Below are positions 14,385 to 24,505 of a stretch of 64,000 nt of DNA, piece by piece. The stretch is taken from NCBI GenBank assembly GCA_903939755.1, contig CAJAII010000077.1, positions 226,508 through 290,507 of the forward strand, written 5' to 3'. The position numbers were made by a program, and so were the translations under genes. This DNA comes from an uncultured Flavobacteriales bacterium. Lineage in GTDB: Bacteria > Bacteroidota > Bacteroidia > Flavobacteriales_D > Crocinitomicaceae. The stretch's first letter is position 1, and each line of letters begins with the position of its first letter. Under the pieces are notes generated by a model that worked only from the letters and a program-made list of their open reading frames with translations, made no database searches and was not told the DNA's origin.

Positions 14385-16772
14385 CTAACGGATAATCTCG
14401 AAGAAACCGGTATAATTCAAGTCCTTTTCTTCGATACGCAGCATGAAAAAATACGTGCCATCCGTAAATCCATCGCCCGTCCAATCATTTTGATAGCCCG
14501 TTTTCTCGTATATTAAATTCCCCCAACGATTAAATAACAGTAATTGATTGTCAGGATAAAATTCTAAAAATTCAAACGATAGAAATTCATTTAATCCATC
14601 ATTGTTTGGTGTGATAACATTGGGTACGTGTACTTCGGCTGGTATGGCTTGAATAATGGTACAAAGGGAATCAACGCATCCAAAATTATCTTGAATAATA
14701 AGGCATAGTGGGTGACTTCCTGGTGTATTAAATGTTTGTCCCCAATCTTGTAAAAAACTGGCCAAGGTGTCATTTAAATACCAATTCCACGAGACAATAT
14801 TAGAAGCGGGGGCGGTTGATTCGTCCAAGAACATGACTGGAATTTCTACAATTATTGATGTCGGATCTATGGAATAGTTGGCGATTGGATTCGGTTGAAT
14901 ATATACATTGAAATTCGTCGTGTCAGACGTACAATTATCCAAGGTGGCATAGGCCGAATAAGAGAACATAAGAGGAGTGGTCGTTGTCGTTTGTAGGTCA
15001 GAAAAGGACCCCTGACCTGATTGGTTATTCCCCCAATAATAAACAGTTCCCCCTGGCAGACAAGAAGTCAAGGAAACGGTATAAGGAGTGCCTGAACAAA
15101 TTATGGAATCATATACCAAGTCTACATTCGTCGCTGGAATTAGAGGAACTGTTTCAGGTGGTATTCCCGAGACAATCGTTCCACAAGCATCCACAATAAC
15201 AGGAGGTGGAATTGTTAACACCGTATTATTGGAATCGCAATAATCAGGGCAATTGGGTATGGTAAGTACAAATTGATGACTTGTTGCCCCAGAGCTACAG
15301 CCGTTGTTTGTTCCCAAAGTAACTACTTGAGTAGTCCAAGGATGCGAAAAGGTATAGGGCGCAACTCCGTAGCGCGCATAGGCTGTTGCATTTACCGTAC
15401 ACTTGTTTGTGCAGAAAGGTGTTTGTGGCGTAAACCATTGATTTCCGTATGATTCCGGTGTTTTTCCATACACAATAACTTGAAAAGGCCAAAGGGTAGA
15501 AAATGGGTCGTATCGAATGTAATTTTGATTACACCCTGCTCCCCACGCGTTTCTACCAAGGTGCATGCGCACATAAATAGTTGTCGGGGAACAAGATTCT
15601 GGATAGCAACAAGTCAAGGGTGCCATCATATTAAAACTGTCTAAATAAGCCGTTCCAGCAAAATTAGCCGTCGCTCCCGTAACGGTAAATGTTTGTGAGC
15701 TGCCACAAACGGTACTAAAATACATAGCGCCATTACTCATGGTGGCAGGCGTAAATGGATCGGCATAAAAGCTAGCGGAAACATACAAACCAGAAACAGA
15801 GATGCCCGCAGGTATTGTAACAAGAACGCTATCCATATTATAAGATGGCATGAAGCAAGAAGGCATATATCCTCCACCCCAATTGGCCATTGGACCAGCG
15901 ACTAAAGGGTCAATTACAACAGGATAATTTCTCGTTGGATCGTTTAACCAACTTGTCGGTATGGCCAGCTGAATTGCGGTGCTGCCGTCTGCTTTTTGTA
16001 TTATTTTGTGTGAGCCCAACAAGCTTGATTTATTGGCATCATAATAAAATGGAATGAAAATTTTACCTGTTGCTGCACCGTTTTGATTATTAATAATAAT
16101 GTCCCCTTGAAAATAACCATCCGATAAAGCGACCGATTCTTCTTGCATCGATAGCATATACCCTTCCGGTAATTGAATGTTTTCTTCGATAATTAAATAC
16201 TCCCCTGTGCCCTGAGGTGGACTTTGGAGAATAAAATTGCTCTTAATGGCATTCTCAAAAAAACTTACTTCTTTTCTTAGTTGATCATTATAAATTAACT
16301 GTGCCTTATTACCTAAAACGGTTAGATTTCCCGAAGCCAAAACACCGTTTATCCATACATGATCTGCGAAATGAATTTCTTGACCATCGCTTGAAGAAAT
16401 AGCATACGACCCATTGGGAAATAATTTAGTGGGATAAGGTTGCTGGGCAGCAATCCAATTCCCTGACTCATTATCCTTTATTAAACTTGGACTAATAGGA
16501 ATTAACTTTCCATCCTTTCCAATGTAATTTATCGGTTTTTTACTAAAAATGCTCTTCGTATCGCCATTCGTATTGGTAAAAGAAGTGGAGAAAATGGAAC
16601 GCATGTTAATGGTTTCATTCCACATGCCGGTATCTAGTGCCGCTAACTTTTTTGTTTGGTCATCTGAAAATAAAGGAGCACTGAACCCCGCTAATTGCCC
16701 AAAAGTAGTTATGCCTATAAAAACGGAAATTATGCTTAACAGAATACTTCTATTGGCTTGATGGAATTTCAT
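14385..16772 (-). CDS. Large secreted adhesin-like protein with type B T9SS (CHU_C) domain
   Basis: The 795-residue precursor has a signal peptide (about 1-25) and a long beta-rich body. A PKD-like repeat precedes the C-terminal gliding-motility-associated domain. That domain carries the hallmarks VITPNNDGLNE near residue 715 and LLFNRWGNLIYE near 745, and ends in a YFFMLRIEE-type strand. CHU_C domains direct export by the type IX system. The central region has many Cys and Thr/Ser-Pro stretches but no enzyme motif I recognise. An adhesin or surface-coat role is inferred. The gene is divergent from asnS. Confidence 0.85.
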   Translation of the reverse strand: MKFHQANRSILLSIISVFIGITTFGQLAGFSAPLFSDDQTKKLAALDTGMWNETINMRSIFSTSFTNTNGDTKSIFSKKPINYIGKDGKLIPISPSLIKDNESGNWIAAQQPYPTKLFPNGSYAISSSDGQEIHFADHVWINGVLASGNLTVLGNKAQLIYNDQLRKEVSFFENAIKSNFILQSPPQGTGEYLIIEENIQLPEGYMLSMQEESVALSDGYFQGDIIINNQNGAATGKIFIPFYYDANKSSLLGSHKIIQKADGSTAIQLAIPTSWLNDPTRNYPVVIDPLVAGPMANWGGGYMPSCFMPSYNMDSVLVTIPAGISVSGLYVSASFYADPFTPATMSNGAMYFSTVCGSSQTFTVTGATANFAGTAYLDSFNMMAPLTCCYPESCSPTTIYVRMHLGRNAWGAGCNQNYIRYDPFSTLWPFQVIVYGKTPESYGNQWFTPQTPFCTNKCTVNATAYARYGVAPYTFSHPWTTQVVTLGTNNGCSSGATSHQFVLTIPNCPDYCDSNNTVLTIPPPVIVDACGTIVSGIPPETVPLIPATNVDLVYDSIICSGTPYTVSLTSCLPGGTVYYWGNNQSGQGSFSDLQTTTTTPLMFSYSAYATLDNCTSDTTNFNVYIQPNPIANYSIDPTSIIVEIPVMFLDESTAPASNIVSWNWYLNDTLASFLQDWGQTFNTPGSHPLCLIIQDNFGCVDSLCTIIQAIPAEVHVPNVITPNNDGLNEFLSFEFLEFYPDNQLLLFNRWGNLIYEKTGYQNDWTGDGFTDGTYFFMLRIEEKDLNYTGFFEIIR

Positions 16773-16866
16773 TCGTTTGTTTCATTTTATTGCACTAATG
16801 TAATAAATCCATTTTAATTATCTGCTTTTTGAGATAATTCAATGGGGCTTTTTCTTTGAAATACAT

Positions 16867-16874
16867 TATTTTTG
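16867..16874 (+). promoter_or_regulatory. -7 promoter box before asnS
   Basis: TATTTTTG matches TAnnTTTG and ends five bases before the ATG at 16880. A transcript from it could not contain the in-frame TTG at 16856, so it decides the start. Confidence 0.5.
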
Positions 16875-16879
16875 CATCT

Positions 16880-18328
16880 ATGAGTCGCATAAAAATAAAA
16901 CACATTTTAAGTAATGAAGGGCAATTGCTCATTGGACAACGAATTACTGTCAAAGGGTGGGTAAGAGCATTTAGAAGTAATCGTTTTATTCAAATTAACG
17001 ATGGTTCGTGTTTATCAAACATTCAAGCTGTCATTGACTTTGAAAAGTATGATGAAGGAATAATTAACCAGATCACAACAGCAGCTGCCGTTTCCGTTTC
17101 GGGAATATTGGTCGCTTCGATTGGGACGGGACAATCCGTAGAATTACAAGCAGATGCCATAGAAATTATAGGCGCTGCGCATCCAGACGAAGTTCAAAAG
17201 ACCGTACTGCAACCAAAAAAACATAGCCTGGAATTATTAAGAGAACAGGCCCACTTGCGCTTCAGAACCAATACATTTAGTGCGGTATTTAGAATTCGAC
17301 ACAACGTCGCCTATGCCATTCATCATTATTTCCATGAAAAAGGGTTTTATTATTTACACACACCTATAATAACAGGATCTGACGCTGAAGGCGCTGGAGA
17401 AATGTTTCATGTGTCTACCCTAGACCCCTTGTCGCCACCGCTAGATTCCGATGGAAATGTGGATTACAAACAAGATTTTTTTGGAAAGCCTGTAAACCTA
17501 ACCGTTTCAGGACAATTGGAAGCAGAATTAGCCGCCTTGGCGCTTGGGCAAGTGTATACCTTTGGTCCTACGTTTCGTGCAGAAAACTCTAATACTTCAA
17601 GGCACCTTGCAGAATTTTGGATGATTGAGCCCGAAGTTGCTTTTAATGACTTAAAGGACAATATGGATTTAACAGAAGATTTTTTAAAGTATATCTGTTC
17701 CTATGTTATTGAAAATTGTCAAGAAGATTTACAGTTTTTAGATCAGCGTGAAAAGCAAGAGCAAAGTCAAAAACCAGAAAGTGAACGCAATGAAATTGGA
17801 TTAATCGAACGGCTAAATTTTGTCATAGAAAATCCATTTAAACGATTGACGTATACCGAAGCAATTGCTATCTTATTAAATTCTAATCACCACAAAAAGA
17901 AAAAATTTAAATTCCCAATTCAATGGGGAATTGATTTACAAAGCGAACATGAGCGTTATTTAGTTGAAAAAGAGTTTAAATGCCCCGTAATTTTAAGCGA
18001 TTATCCGGCAGAAATTAAAGCTTTTTATATGCGCCAAAATGACGACAATAAAACCGTTGCTGCCATGGATGTTTTGTTTCCTGGAATAGGAGAAATTGTT
18101 GGAGGCTCACAACGGGAAGAACGATACGATATTTTATTAGAAAAGTGTAAAGCTTTCAATATCCCAGAAGACGATCTTTGGTGGTATTTGCAGACTAGAA
18201 AGTTGGGAACGGTTCCTCATGCCGGTTTTGGCCTGGGATTTGAAAGAATGATCATGTTCGTAACAGGAATGACCAACATTAGAGATGTTATCCCCTTTCC
18301 ACGAACACCATTAAATGCCTCATTCTAA
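16880..18328 (+). CDS. asnS: Asparaginyl-tRNA synthetase
   Basis: The product is 482 residues from the ATG chosen here ([10 protein letters not shown]); an in-frame TTG eight codons upstream is rejected because it lies ahead of the -7 box. An N-terminal OB-fold anticodon-binding domain ([14 protein letters not shown]) precedes a class II catalytic domain. Motif 2-like FRAEN is followed by [11 protein letters not shown], and motif 3 is near the end (GFGLGFERM). It charges tRNA-Asn in the cytoplasm; the family split from AspRS is supported by length and by the [11 protein letters not shown] region. rpoN follows ten bases later on the same strand. Confidence 0.93.
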   Translation: MSRIKIKHILSNEGQLLIGQRITVKGWVRAFRSNRFIQINDGSCLSNIQAVIDFEKYDEGIINQITTAAAVSVSGILVASIGTGQSVELQADAIEIIGAAHPDEVQKTVLQPKKHSLELLREQAHLRFRTNTFSAVFRIRHNVAYAIHHYFHEKGFYYLHTPIITGSDAEGAGEMFHVSTLDPLSPPLDSDGNVDYKQDFFGKPVNLTVSGQLEAELAALALGQVYTFGPTFRAENSNTSRHLAEFWMIEPEVAFNDLKDNMDLTEDFLKYICSYVIENCQEDLQFLDQREKQEQSQKPESERNEIGLIERLNFVIENPFKRLTYTEAIAILLNSNHHKKKKFKFPIQWGIDLQSEHERYLVEKEFKCPVILSDYPAEIKAFYMRQNDDNKTVAAMDVLFPGIGEIVGGSQREERYDILLEKCKAFNIPEDDLWWYLQTRKLGTVPHAGFGLGFERMIMFVTGMTNIRDVIPFPRTPLNASF

Positions 18329-18338
18329 TAACTAATAT

Positions 18339-19781
18339 ATGGCACTAAAGCAATATCTTGCGCTAAAAACGGAACAGCGGCTTTCTCCTCAACAAATTCA
18401 GTTAATGAAATTATTACAGGTGCCAACATTGGAATTAGACCAACGTATTAAGCAAGAATTGGAAGAAAATCCTGCATTAGAAGAAGGTTCAGATGATGAG
18501 GAAGATTTTCAAGAGGAGAATGAGTTTGAAGATGATAATGAGGAGGAGGAGGATTTTGACATATCTGATTATTTTGATGAAGATGTTGCCGATTACAAAA
18601 CTCAAGCAAATAATACCTCTAAAGATGATGAAGAGCGCGTTGTTCCTCTATCTGGGGAGCAAAGTTATCAGGAAAGGCTTAGCGAACAACTTCATCTACT
18701 AACGCTTAACGATAAGCAATTTATGATTGCTGACATTCTTATTGGGAACTTGGATGAGTCTGGTTATTTAAGCCGAGATATTACCGCTATTGTAGATGAC
18801 CTGGCCTTTTCGTTAAATATTGATGCCGACATAAGTGAAATTGAGGCCGTGCTTTTTTTAATACAATCTTTAGATCCTGCTGGAATTGGAGCGAGAAATT
18901 TACGGGAATGCTTATTAATTCAAATTAATCGCCGACAAGACAAATCCCTCAACCGGTCTCGGGCGAAACGAATTCTTGAACAATGTTTTGAAGAATTCAC
19001 TAAGAAGCATTACGACAAAATTGCCAAGAAATTAAATGTAGATGACGAAGAGTTAAAACAGGCAATTAACGAAATCTTAAAGTTAAATCCTAAGCCGGGG
19101 GGATCCATGAAAGAATCCGCTAAAAATTACCAACAAATCATTCCCGACTTTCTTTTGATTGAAAATGAGGGCGCTTTAGAGCTTACACTCAATAGTAGAA
19201 ATGCACCTGAATTAAAAATAAGTAAAGAATACGAAATGATGTTACGCGCATATGCGGAGGGCGCTAAAACATCCAAAACCGACAAACAAGCAGTTACATT
19301 TGTGAAGCACAAATTGGACAGTGCGCTGTGGTTCATAGATGCCATTAAACAGCGGCAACAAACCCTTTTACTTACCATGAATGCCATCATGCGCTACCAG
19401 GAGCGATTTTTTCTCTCTGGTGATGAAACGAAATTAAGGCCGATGATTTTAAAGGATATTGCTGAAATTGTTAGCCTTGATATTTCAACTGTTTCTAGGG
19501 TTGCAAATAGTAAATATATCCAAACGAATTTTGGCGTTTTTCCGCTGAAATATTTCTTTTCAGAATCCCTTTCTACCGATTCGGGCGAAGAGGTGTCCAC
19601 AAGGGAGGTGAAGCAGATTTTATTAACCGCCATAGAAAATGAGGATAAACACAACCCGCTACCCGATGAAAAGTTGATGGCGATTTTGAATGAAAAAGGA
19701 TACAATATTGCACGACGCACCGTTGCCAAGTACCGAGAACAATTAAACCTTCCCGTTGCGAGAATGCGTAAAAAACTATAA
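18339..19781 (+). CDS. rpoN: RNA polymerase sigma-54 factor
   Basis: The 480-residue protein has all three sigma-54 parts. They are a Gln/Leu-rich activator-binding region I (SPQQIQLMKLLQVPTLELDQ), an acidic linker of many D and E (about residues 50-85), and the core- and DNA-binding region ending with the RpoN box (ARRTVAKYRE) near the C terminus. It directs transcription of activator-dependent promoters with -24/-12 elements. The NtrY-like kinase at 54.7-58.3 kb might feed a sigma-54 activator, but no such activator is encoded in the window. Confidence 0.95.
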   Translation: MALKQYLALKTEQRLSPQQIQLMKLLQVPTLELDQRIKQELEENPALEEGSDDEEDFQEENEFEDDNEEEEDFDISDYFDEDVADYKTQANNTSKDDEERVVPLSGEQSYQERLSEQLHLLTLNDKQFMIADILIGNLDESGYLSRDITAIVDDLAFSLNIDADISEIEAVLFLIQSLDPAGIGARNLRECLLIQINRRQDKSLNRSRAKRILEQCFEEFTKKHYDKIAKKLNVDDEELKQAINEILKLNPKPGGSMKESAKNYQQIIPDFLLIENEGALELTLNSRNAPELKISKEYEMMLRAYAEGAKTSKTDKQAVTFVKHKLDSALWFIDAIKQRQQTLLLTMNAIMRYQERFFLSGDETKLRPMILKDIAEIVSLDISTVSRVANSKYIQTNFGVFPLKYFFSESLSTDSGEEVSTREVKQILLTAIENEDKHNPLPDEKLMAILNEKGYNIARRTVAKYREQLNLPVARMRKKL

Positions 19782-19783
19782 GT

Positions 19784-20431
19784 ATGAGGACGCTATCACA
19801 TGTATTTTCTTGGGTTTTTTTACCATTATTCATGCCTGCATACGGTTTGCTAATAAGCTTGTACTATCCTTCCGAAGAATTGGTGTATTCGGCCATGTCA
19901 ATGTTTAACCTCCCCAACGATGTTAAAACTCAATTGTTTTGGGTGTTTTTCATCTTCAGCTGTGCCGCACCAGGAATTTCTTTTGTCATGTTACACCAAC
20001 GTAAAATCATTAGCACCATCGATATGGAAAATGCAGGGGAAAGAAATATTCCCTTGTTAATTATGTTTGCCTATTGTGCCTTGATGTTTGGCCTCTTTCT
20101 TTATAAAGCGCCCAACGGACTTTTACCCAAGTATTTTTATGCGCTTCCCCTTGCTGGAGCCATTGTGACTATTTTTTTTATCTTTATTAATCGCTGGATT
20201 AAAATTTCCATGCATGCCGGTGGGGGAGGAATTTTGTGTGGCTACCTAGTTGCTTTTTTTATGACACAAGCGCAAGTTCCTGTTTTATTGATCGCTCTAG
20301 CTATTCTTGTTTCAGGTCTCACGATATCAGCTCGGTTATATTTAAAAAAACACGAGCCAATAGAGGTATACGCTGGGTGGTTATTAGCCTTCGCAATAAC
20401 CTTTTCTTGTAATTGGTTTTATCCGTCTTAG
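19784..20431 (+). CDS. PAP2-like multi-span membrane protein
   Basis: The 215-residue membrane protein has about six helices. The stretch KISMHAGG (near 142-149) and the later SARLYLKKHEPIEVYAG resemble the phosphatase signatures of type 2 phosphatidic acid phosphatases (His before a Gly-rich turn; Arg and His near the C-terminal end). Such enzymes dephosphorylate lipid phosphates or isoprenoid pyrophosphates in the membrane. The match is partial, so a non-catalytic relative is possible. It follows rpoN by two bases and meets glmS tail to tail. Confidence 0.6.
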   Translation: MRTLSHVFSWVFLPLFMPAYGLLISLYYPSEELVYSAMSMFNLPNDVKTQLFWVFFIFSCAAPGISFVMLHQRKIISTIDMENAGERNIPLLIMFAYCALMFGLFLYKAPNGLLPKYFYALPLAGAIVTIFFIFINRWIKISMHAGGGGILCGYLVAFFMTQAQVPVLLIALAILVSGLTISARLYLKKHEPIEVYAGWLLAFAITFSCNWFYPS

Positions 20432-20438
20432 GGTGACC

Positions 20439-22283
20439 CTACTCTACCGTTACCGACTTAGCTAAATTACGAGGCTGGTCGACGTTACAGTTTCGCATTA
20501 CAGCAATGTGATAAGAAAGTAATTGGAAGGGAATGGTCGCCAGTAAAGGAACTAATATTTCATTCGTTTCTGGGATTTCTATGACGTGGTCTGCCATTTC
20601 CCTAACCTGAGTATCGCCCTCTGTTACAATGGCTATTATTTTTCCCTTTCGGGCCTTTACTTCTTGAATATTAGAAACTACTTTTTCGTAGGAATTCCCT
20701 TTGGTTGCAATTACAAAGACAGGCATGTTTGCATCGATAAGGGCAATTGGACCGTGTTTCATTTCGGCTGCAGGATATCCTTCGGCATGTATATAAGATA
20801 TTTCTTTGAGTTTTAACGCGCCCTCTAATGCTACTGGAAAAGAGCTCCCTCTCCCTAAATATAAGGCATTGGTGGCATCTTTGTATTCCAAGGCGATTTG
20901 CTCGATCTTTGCGTTTGTTTCCAGTACTTTTTTAACTTTTTCTGGTATCGCTTCTAATTCAGTTAATAAGATTCTGAAAGCGGTTTCTGATATAGATCCT
21001 TTTTTATGCGCCAACGACAAGGCCATAAGTGTCAGAACGGTTACTTGTGCCGTAAATGCTTTTGTTGATGCAACACCTATCTCAGGCCCTGCGTGTGTAT
21101 AGGATCCTGCGTCAGTTATGCGAGAAATGGAAGACCCCACCACATTACAAATCCCTAAAATGGTTGCTCCTTTGGATTTTGCTAATTCCAATGCTGCCAT
21201 CGTATCGGCGGTTTCTCCTGATTGTGAAATCGCAATTACCACATCATTTTCACTTAATATGGGATTGCGATATCTAAATTCGCTGGCATACTCCACCTCT
21301 ACATTTATTCTTGCCAGGTCTTCTATTAAATATTCTCCCACTAGCGCTGCGTGCCATGAGGTGCCGCAAGCAACCAGAATTAAGCGATTCGCTTGGATCA
21401 TTTTTTGTTCATAATCCTTTATTCCACCCAAGGTAACTCTTCCTTCTTGTGCATTTAAACGGCCACGCAAACAATCCTGAATAGACCTTGGCTGTTCGTG
21501 TATTTCTTTTAACATAAAGTGTTCGTAACCACCTTTTTCCAAGGCCTCCAACTCCATTTCTAATTGCTGGATATAAGGTGTTTTTTCTTCGTCACTAATG
21601 CTGAATAATTTAAGTTCTTCACCATATTTTATTACAGCAATCTCTTCGTCTTCCAAGTATACAACTTGTTTGGTGTATTCAATTATCGGCGTTGCATCAG
21701 AGGCTAAGTAAAAATCTCCATCCTCTCCTATTCCTACAACAAGCGGGCTGCTCTTTCGGGCTGCTACCATTTGATTGGGGAAGTCTTTTGAAATTGCAAC
21801 GATTGCATAGGCACCAACGACATGAGAGAGAGCCATGCGAAGGGCTTCACCAAACCACACTTTTTCTTTTTTGCTAATATTATCAACTAGGTGAACAAGT
21901 ACTTCGGTGTCGGTTTCGCTCTTGAAAACATACCCTTGTTTTATTAATTCTTGCTTAAGTGCATCGTAGTTCTCAATTATTCCGTTGTGAATAAGTGCTA
22001 AAGACCCATCCATGGATACGTGGGGGTGAGCATTTACATCCGTTGGAGGACCATGTGTTGCCCACCTGGTGTGACCTATTCCTATCGTTCCTTCTTCGTT
22101 TTTTTCCGAAATAAATGCCTCGAGGTTGGCTACCTTGCCCGCGCATTTATAGATGTTCAATTCCCCTTTGTCAATTAGGGCAACCCCGGCACTATCATAT
22201 CCACGATATTCAAGGCGTTTTAGTCCTTTAATTATTATTGGAAACGCGTCATTTTTTCCAATGTAAGCAACAATTCCACACAT
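20439..22283 (-). CDS. glmS: Glutamine-fructose-6-phosphate aminotransferase (isomerizing)
   Basis: The 614-residue enzyme makes glucosamine-6-phosphate, the entry to peptidoglycan and LPS amino sugars. Mature N-terminal Cys2 (MCGIVAYIG) is the glutaminase nucleophile. Two SIS sugar-binding domains follow, with CGTSWHAAL near 300 and YLGRGSSFPVALEG near 460, and the C-terminal PRNLAKSVTVE tail is canonical. It is the last gene of a three-gene unit with the DUF4270 lipoprotein and a starch synthase-like gene. Confidence 0.97.
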   Translation of the reverse strand: MCGIVAYIGKNDAFPIIIKGLKRLEYRGYDSAGVALIDKGELNIYKCAGKVANLEAFISEKNEEGTIGIGHTRWATHGPPTDVNAHPHVSMDGSLALIHNGIIENYDALKQELIKQGYVFKSETDTEVLVHLVDNISKKEKVWFGEALRMALSHVVGAYAIVAISKDFPNQMVAARKSSPLVVGIGEDGDFYLASDATPIIEYTKQVVYLEDEEIAVIKYGEELKLFSISDEEKTPYIQQLEMELEALEKGGYEHFMLKEIHEQPRSIQDCLRGRLNAQEGRVTLGGIKDYEQKMIQANRLILVACGTSWHAALVGEYLIEDLARINVEVEYASEFRYRNPILSENDVVIAISQSGETADTMAALELAKSKGATILGICNVVGSSISRITDAGSYTHAGPEIGVASTKAFTAQVTVLTLMALSLAHKKGSISETAFRILLTELEAIPEKVKKVLETNAKIEQIALEYKDATNALYLGRGSSFPVALEGALKLKEISYIHAEGYPAAEMKHGPIALIDANMPVFVIATKGNSYEKVVSNIQEVKARKGKIIAIVTEGDTQVREMADHVIEIPETNEILVPLLATIPFQLLSYHIAVMRNCNVDQPRNLAKSVTVE

Positions 22284-22286
22284 AAT

Positions 22287-23576
22287 CTAATAAGTTGTAT
22301 AGGTGACTACTAAGCGGGGCGCAAATTTATTATTGGTGTTTTTTCCATTAAAAACAATCCTTTCTGATGAATTAATGAAGAACCTTGGTGATAAAATAAG
22401 CCCCGTGTTTTCAATATCTTGATTTAAAATGGCTTGTACATATTGCTTAATGTCTATTTTAAATTCTTTATTGAAATCGTCTAACACTCCCAACACTCCC
22501 AAGCTGGTATAGGTGCTCTCTGTTTCTTTTATGCGAGTGGCCACCGAAACATTTACACCCGGTTTGTAACGATAAAAGTTCTGAAACTGAATGGGTAAAT
22601 GCAGTTCTGCTCGATGAATTATCTTGTCGTTTTTGAGGGCGCTTAGTCCTGGTATTTTAACTACAGCTCGTAAATTAAAGGCTTGTGCATAAAAGGCATT
22701 GTTGCCAAGGGTACTATCTTGCAGGATTTGTTCAATTGGTGTACCCGTATAATCTTTATCGATATGGGTAAAGTCTGCACAAGAACTGTTAATGAGCAAA
22801 TCGAAGGTTTTTTGAATGCCGCCTTGATGAAAATAAATGGTCATTTTAGATGCGGGGTCACTCAAATTGAAATAAAAAGCCCCACCATTTCCAGGAGACT
22901 GTGAGCCATTGTTGGTCTTGATTTTTATCCCTTTAAAATAACTCAAAAAAGCTTCGTTGCTGCTAAAGGTCGCGCTACCGCTCGTTGCTTCTAAAATGAG
23001 TGATCTAGCTAAATTAGTGTCCAATGGAATTCTTAACTGTGGATTAAGGCTGTCTCCACCTACGATTGTTTTATTGATCGGGTCGGGGGTGATTGTTCCG
23101 AGACCTAATGGAACCAAATTAGTTGGCTTTGTCGTTTTTGTTGTGAAAGCATAATAGGTAGAATCAATGTTAAGGTCCTCGTTTAATTCATAAACTTCGA
23201 ACGTTTGAGGCTGCAGGTCACCGTAATAACCGACATACTTCAATGCTAAAACAAAAGAGTCAATACTAATCGTAGAAGGGTCACCAAAATTAGGGTTAAT
23301 TCCTGCTAGGCGTATTTGAGTATAAAAAGAGGCATCAAATTTACCAAATACTGGATCATTATAACTTCCTAAAACGACATTTGCGGCATTATCCGTAATT
23401 ATAGAATCCTCTTCAATCGTATAAGAAAGAATGTCAAATGTATCTGTGGTGGTGCCATATAAATAGGCATCATTATCTAAGATATCTTTCCCCAATGCAT
23501 TGTCTTTTTTCTTGCATGATGTAGCACAAAGAAGGACGAATAAAGCAAATAGGATAGAAAAGCTGGTTGTCTTCAT
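22287..23576 (-). CDS. DUF4270 family lipoprotein
   Basis: The 429-residue product has a lipoprotein signal (MKTTSFSILFALFVLLCATSC with the lipobox Cys at residue 21), then KKKDNALGKDIL and the beta-rich DUF4270 body. Bacteroidota genomes often carry this family beside a starch synthase-like gene and panC, as here. Function is unknown; the protein should sit in the outer or inner membrane facing the periplasm. Short spacers on both sides (3 and 18 bases) place it in one operon with its neighbours. Confidence 0.88.
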   Translation of the reverse strand: MKTTSFSILFALFVLLCATSCKKKDNALGKDILDNDAYLYGTTTDTFDILSYTIEEDSIITDNAANVVLGSYNDPVFGKFDASFYTQIRLAGINPNFGDPSTISIDSFVLALKYVGYYGDLQPQTFEVYELNEDLNIDSTYYAFTTKTTKPTNLVPLGLGTITPDPINKTIVGGDSLNPQLRIPLDTNLARSLILEATSGSATFSSNEAFLSYFKGIKIKTNNGSQSPGNGGAFYFNLSDPASKMTIYFHQGGIQKTFDLLINSSCADFTHIDKDYTGTPIEQILQDSTLGNNAFYAQAFNLRAVVKIPGLSALKNDKIIHRAELHLPIQFQNFYRYKPGVNVSVATRIKETESTYTSLGVLGVLDDFNKEFKIDIKQYVQAILNQDIENTGLILSPRFFINSSERIVFNGKNTNNKFAPRLVVTYTTY

Positions 23577-23594
23577 TAGATAATGGCCTTTTAG

Positions 23595-24416
23595 TTATGC
23601 CAACACAGGCTCGTTCACCACTTTATCAATAAAAGCAGACAATTCCTTTGACAACAAGTCTTCGGCAATTAGTCCAATTTTATGAGCTGGAGAATTATCA
23701 AATATCGCTTGAAGTGCTGGTGTTAATTCCTCTGCTGCAATGCTTATTCCATCACAGTGATCCACAATTACTTGCGTTATGTTTTTAAAGCTAGTATCTT
23801 TTAAACTATCGGTTACCTTTGAAGGGAAGCCGTCCATTTTTAGTTTGTCAGAGAATCTTGGGTCCCATTCTTTATCAAAGGCATCATTGTAAATATTATA
23901 AATGATTTTTGTCGATTTGAAGTGGGGGTCTTTGCTATATATATGCTTGATATATAAAGCCATAATACCCGTGAACCAACCATTGCAATGAATCACATCT
24001 GGTTGCCAACCTAGTTTTTTAACCGTTTCTAAAACCCCTCTGCAGAAAAACATGGCACGCTCATCGTTGTCGGGATAAAAAACATCATTTTCATCTTTCA
24101 ACGTTGATTTTCTTTTGAAATAATCGTCGTTGTCAATAAAATAAACTTGCATTTTAGCCGCCGATACCGAGGCTACTTTTATTATTAAGGGATGATCTTG
24201 GTCGTCTATTGATAAATTAAGTCCAGATAAGCGAATTACTTCATGAAGTTGGTGTCTTCGTTCATTGATAACACCGTATCTTGGTGTAAAAACTCGAATT
24301 TCTTTTCCTTCTTCTTGAGTAATTTGAGGCAACCTTCTGGCGTGTGCAGAAACCTCTGATTTTGGTAAAAAGGGGTATATTTCCTGAGAAATAAATAACA
24401 CTTTCTTTTTTTCCAT
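23595..24416 (-). CDS. Starch/glycogen synthase-like protein (GT5 N-terminal domain only)
   Basis: The 273-residue protein matches the N-terminal half of GT5 glycogen synthases: KVLFISQEIYPFLPKSEVS at the start and the 'DVIHCNGWFTG' segment near residue 143, where full enzymes read HxHDW. The usual C-terminal nucleotide-sugar-binding half (about 200 residues) is missing. This short form is common in Bacteroidota and is usually annotated as glycogen/starch synthase, but catalytic activity is doubtful without the second lobe. It is divergent from panC. Confidence 0.78.
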   Translation of the reverse strand: MEKKKVLFISQEIYPFLPKSEVSAHARRLPQITQEEGKEIRVFTPRYGVINERRHQLHEVIRLSGLNLSIDDQDHPLIIKVASVSAAKMQVYFIDNDDYFKRKSTLKDENDVFYPDNDERAMFFCRGVLETVKKLGWQPDVIHCNGWFTGIMALYIKHIYSKDPHFKSTKIIYNIYNDAFDKEWDPRFSDKLKMDGFPSKVTDSLKDTSFKNITQVIVDHCDGISIAAEELTPALQAIFDNSPAHKIGLIAEDLLSKELSAFIDKVVNEPVLA

Positions 24417-24445
24417 TTAGGACTTGCTTACTTATTAGTTAGATG

Positions 24446-24453
24446 CAAAATTA
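24446..24453 (-). promoter_or_regulatory. -7 promoter box of the starch synthase-DUF4270-glmS unit
   Basis: TAATTTTG on the minus strand is a perfect TAnnTTTG match about 30 bases upstream of the first start codon. Confidence 0.45.
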
Positions 24454-24484
24454 CAATAAAATATGTGATTTTCATAAAAACCAA

Positions 24485-24492
24485 TAGCTTTG
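24485..24492 (+). promoter_or_regulatory. -7 promoter box before panC
   Basis: TAGCTTTG matches TAnnTTTG and ends 13 bases before the panC ATG. With the minus-strand box at 24446-24453 it forms a compact divergent promoter region. Confidence 0.45.
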
Positions 24493-24505
24493 CCACTCAA
24501 ACTAG

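Noticed and set aside
16856..16879. Upstream TTG start for asnS
   Set aside because: It lies ahead of the -7 box at 16867-16874, so the transcript would not include it; the ATG at 16880 gives the usual N terminus.
20429..20441. TAGGGT-G-ACCCTA palindrome between the PAP2-like gene and glmS
   Set aside because: It overlaps the stop codons of two convergent genes, has a one-base loop and no T-run, so neither a terminator nor an operator is well supported.
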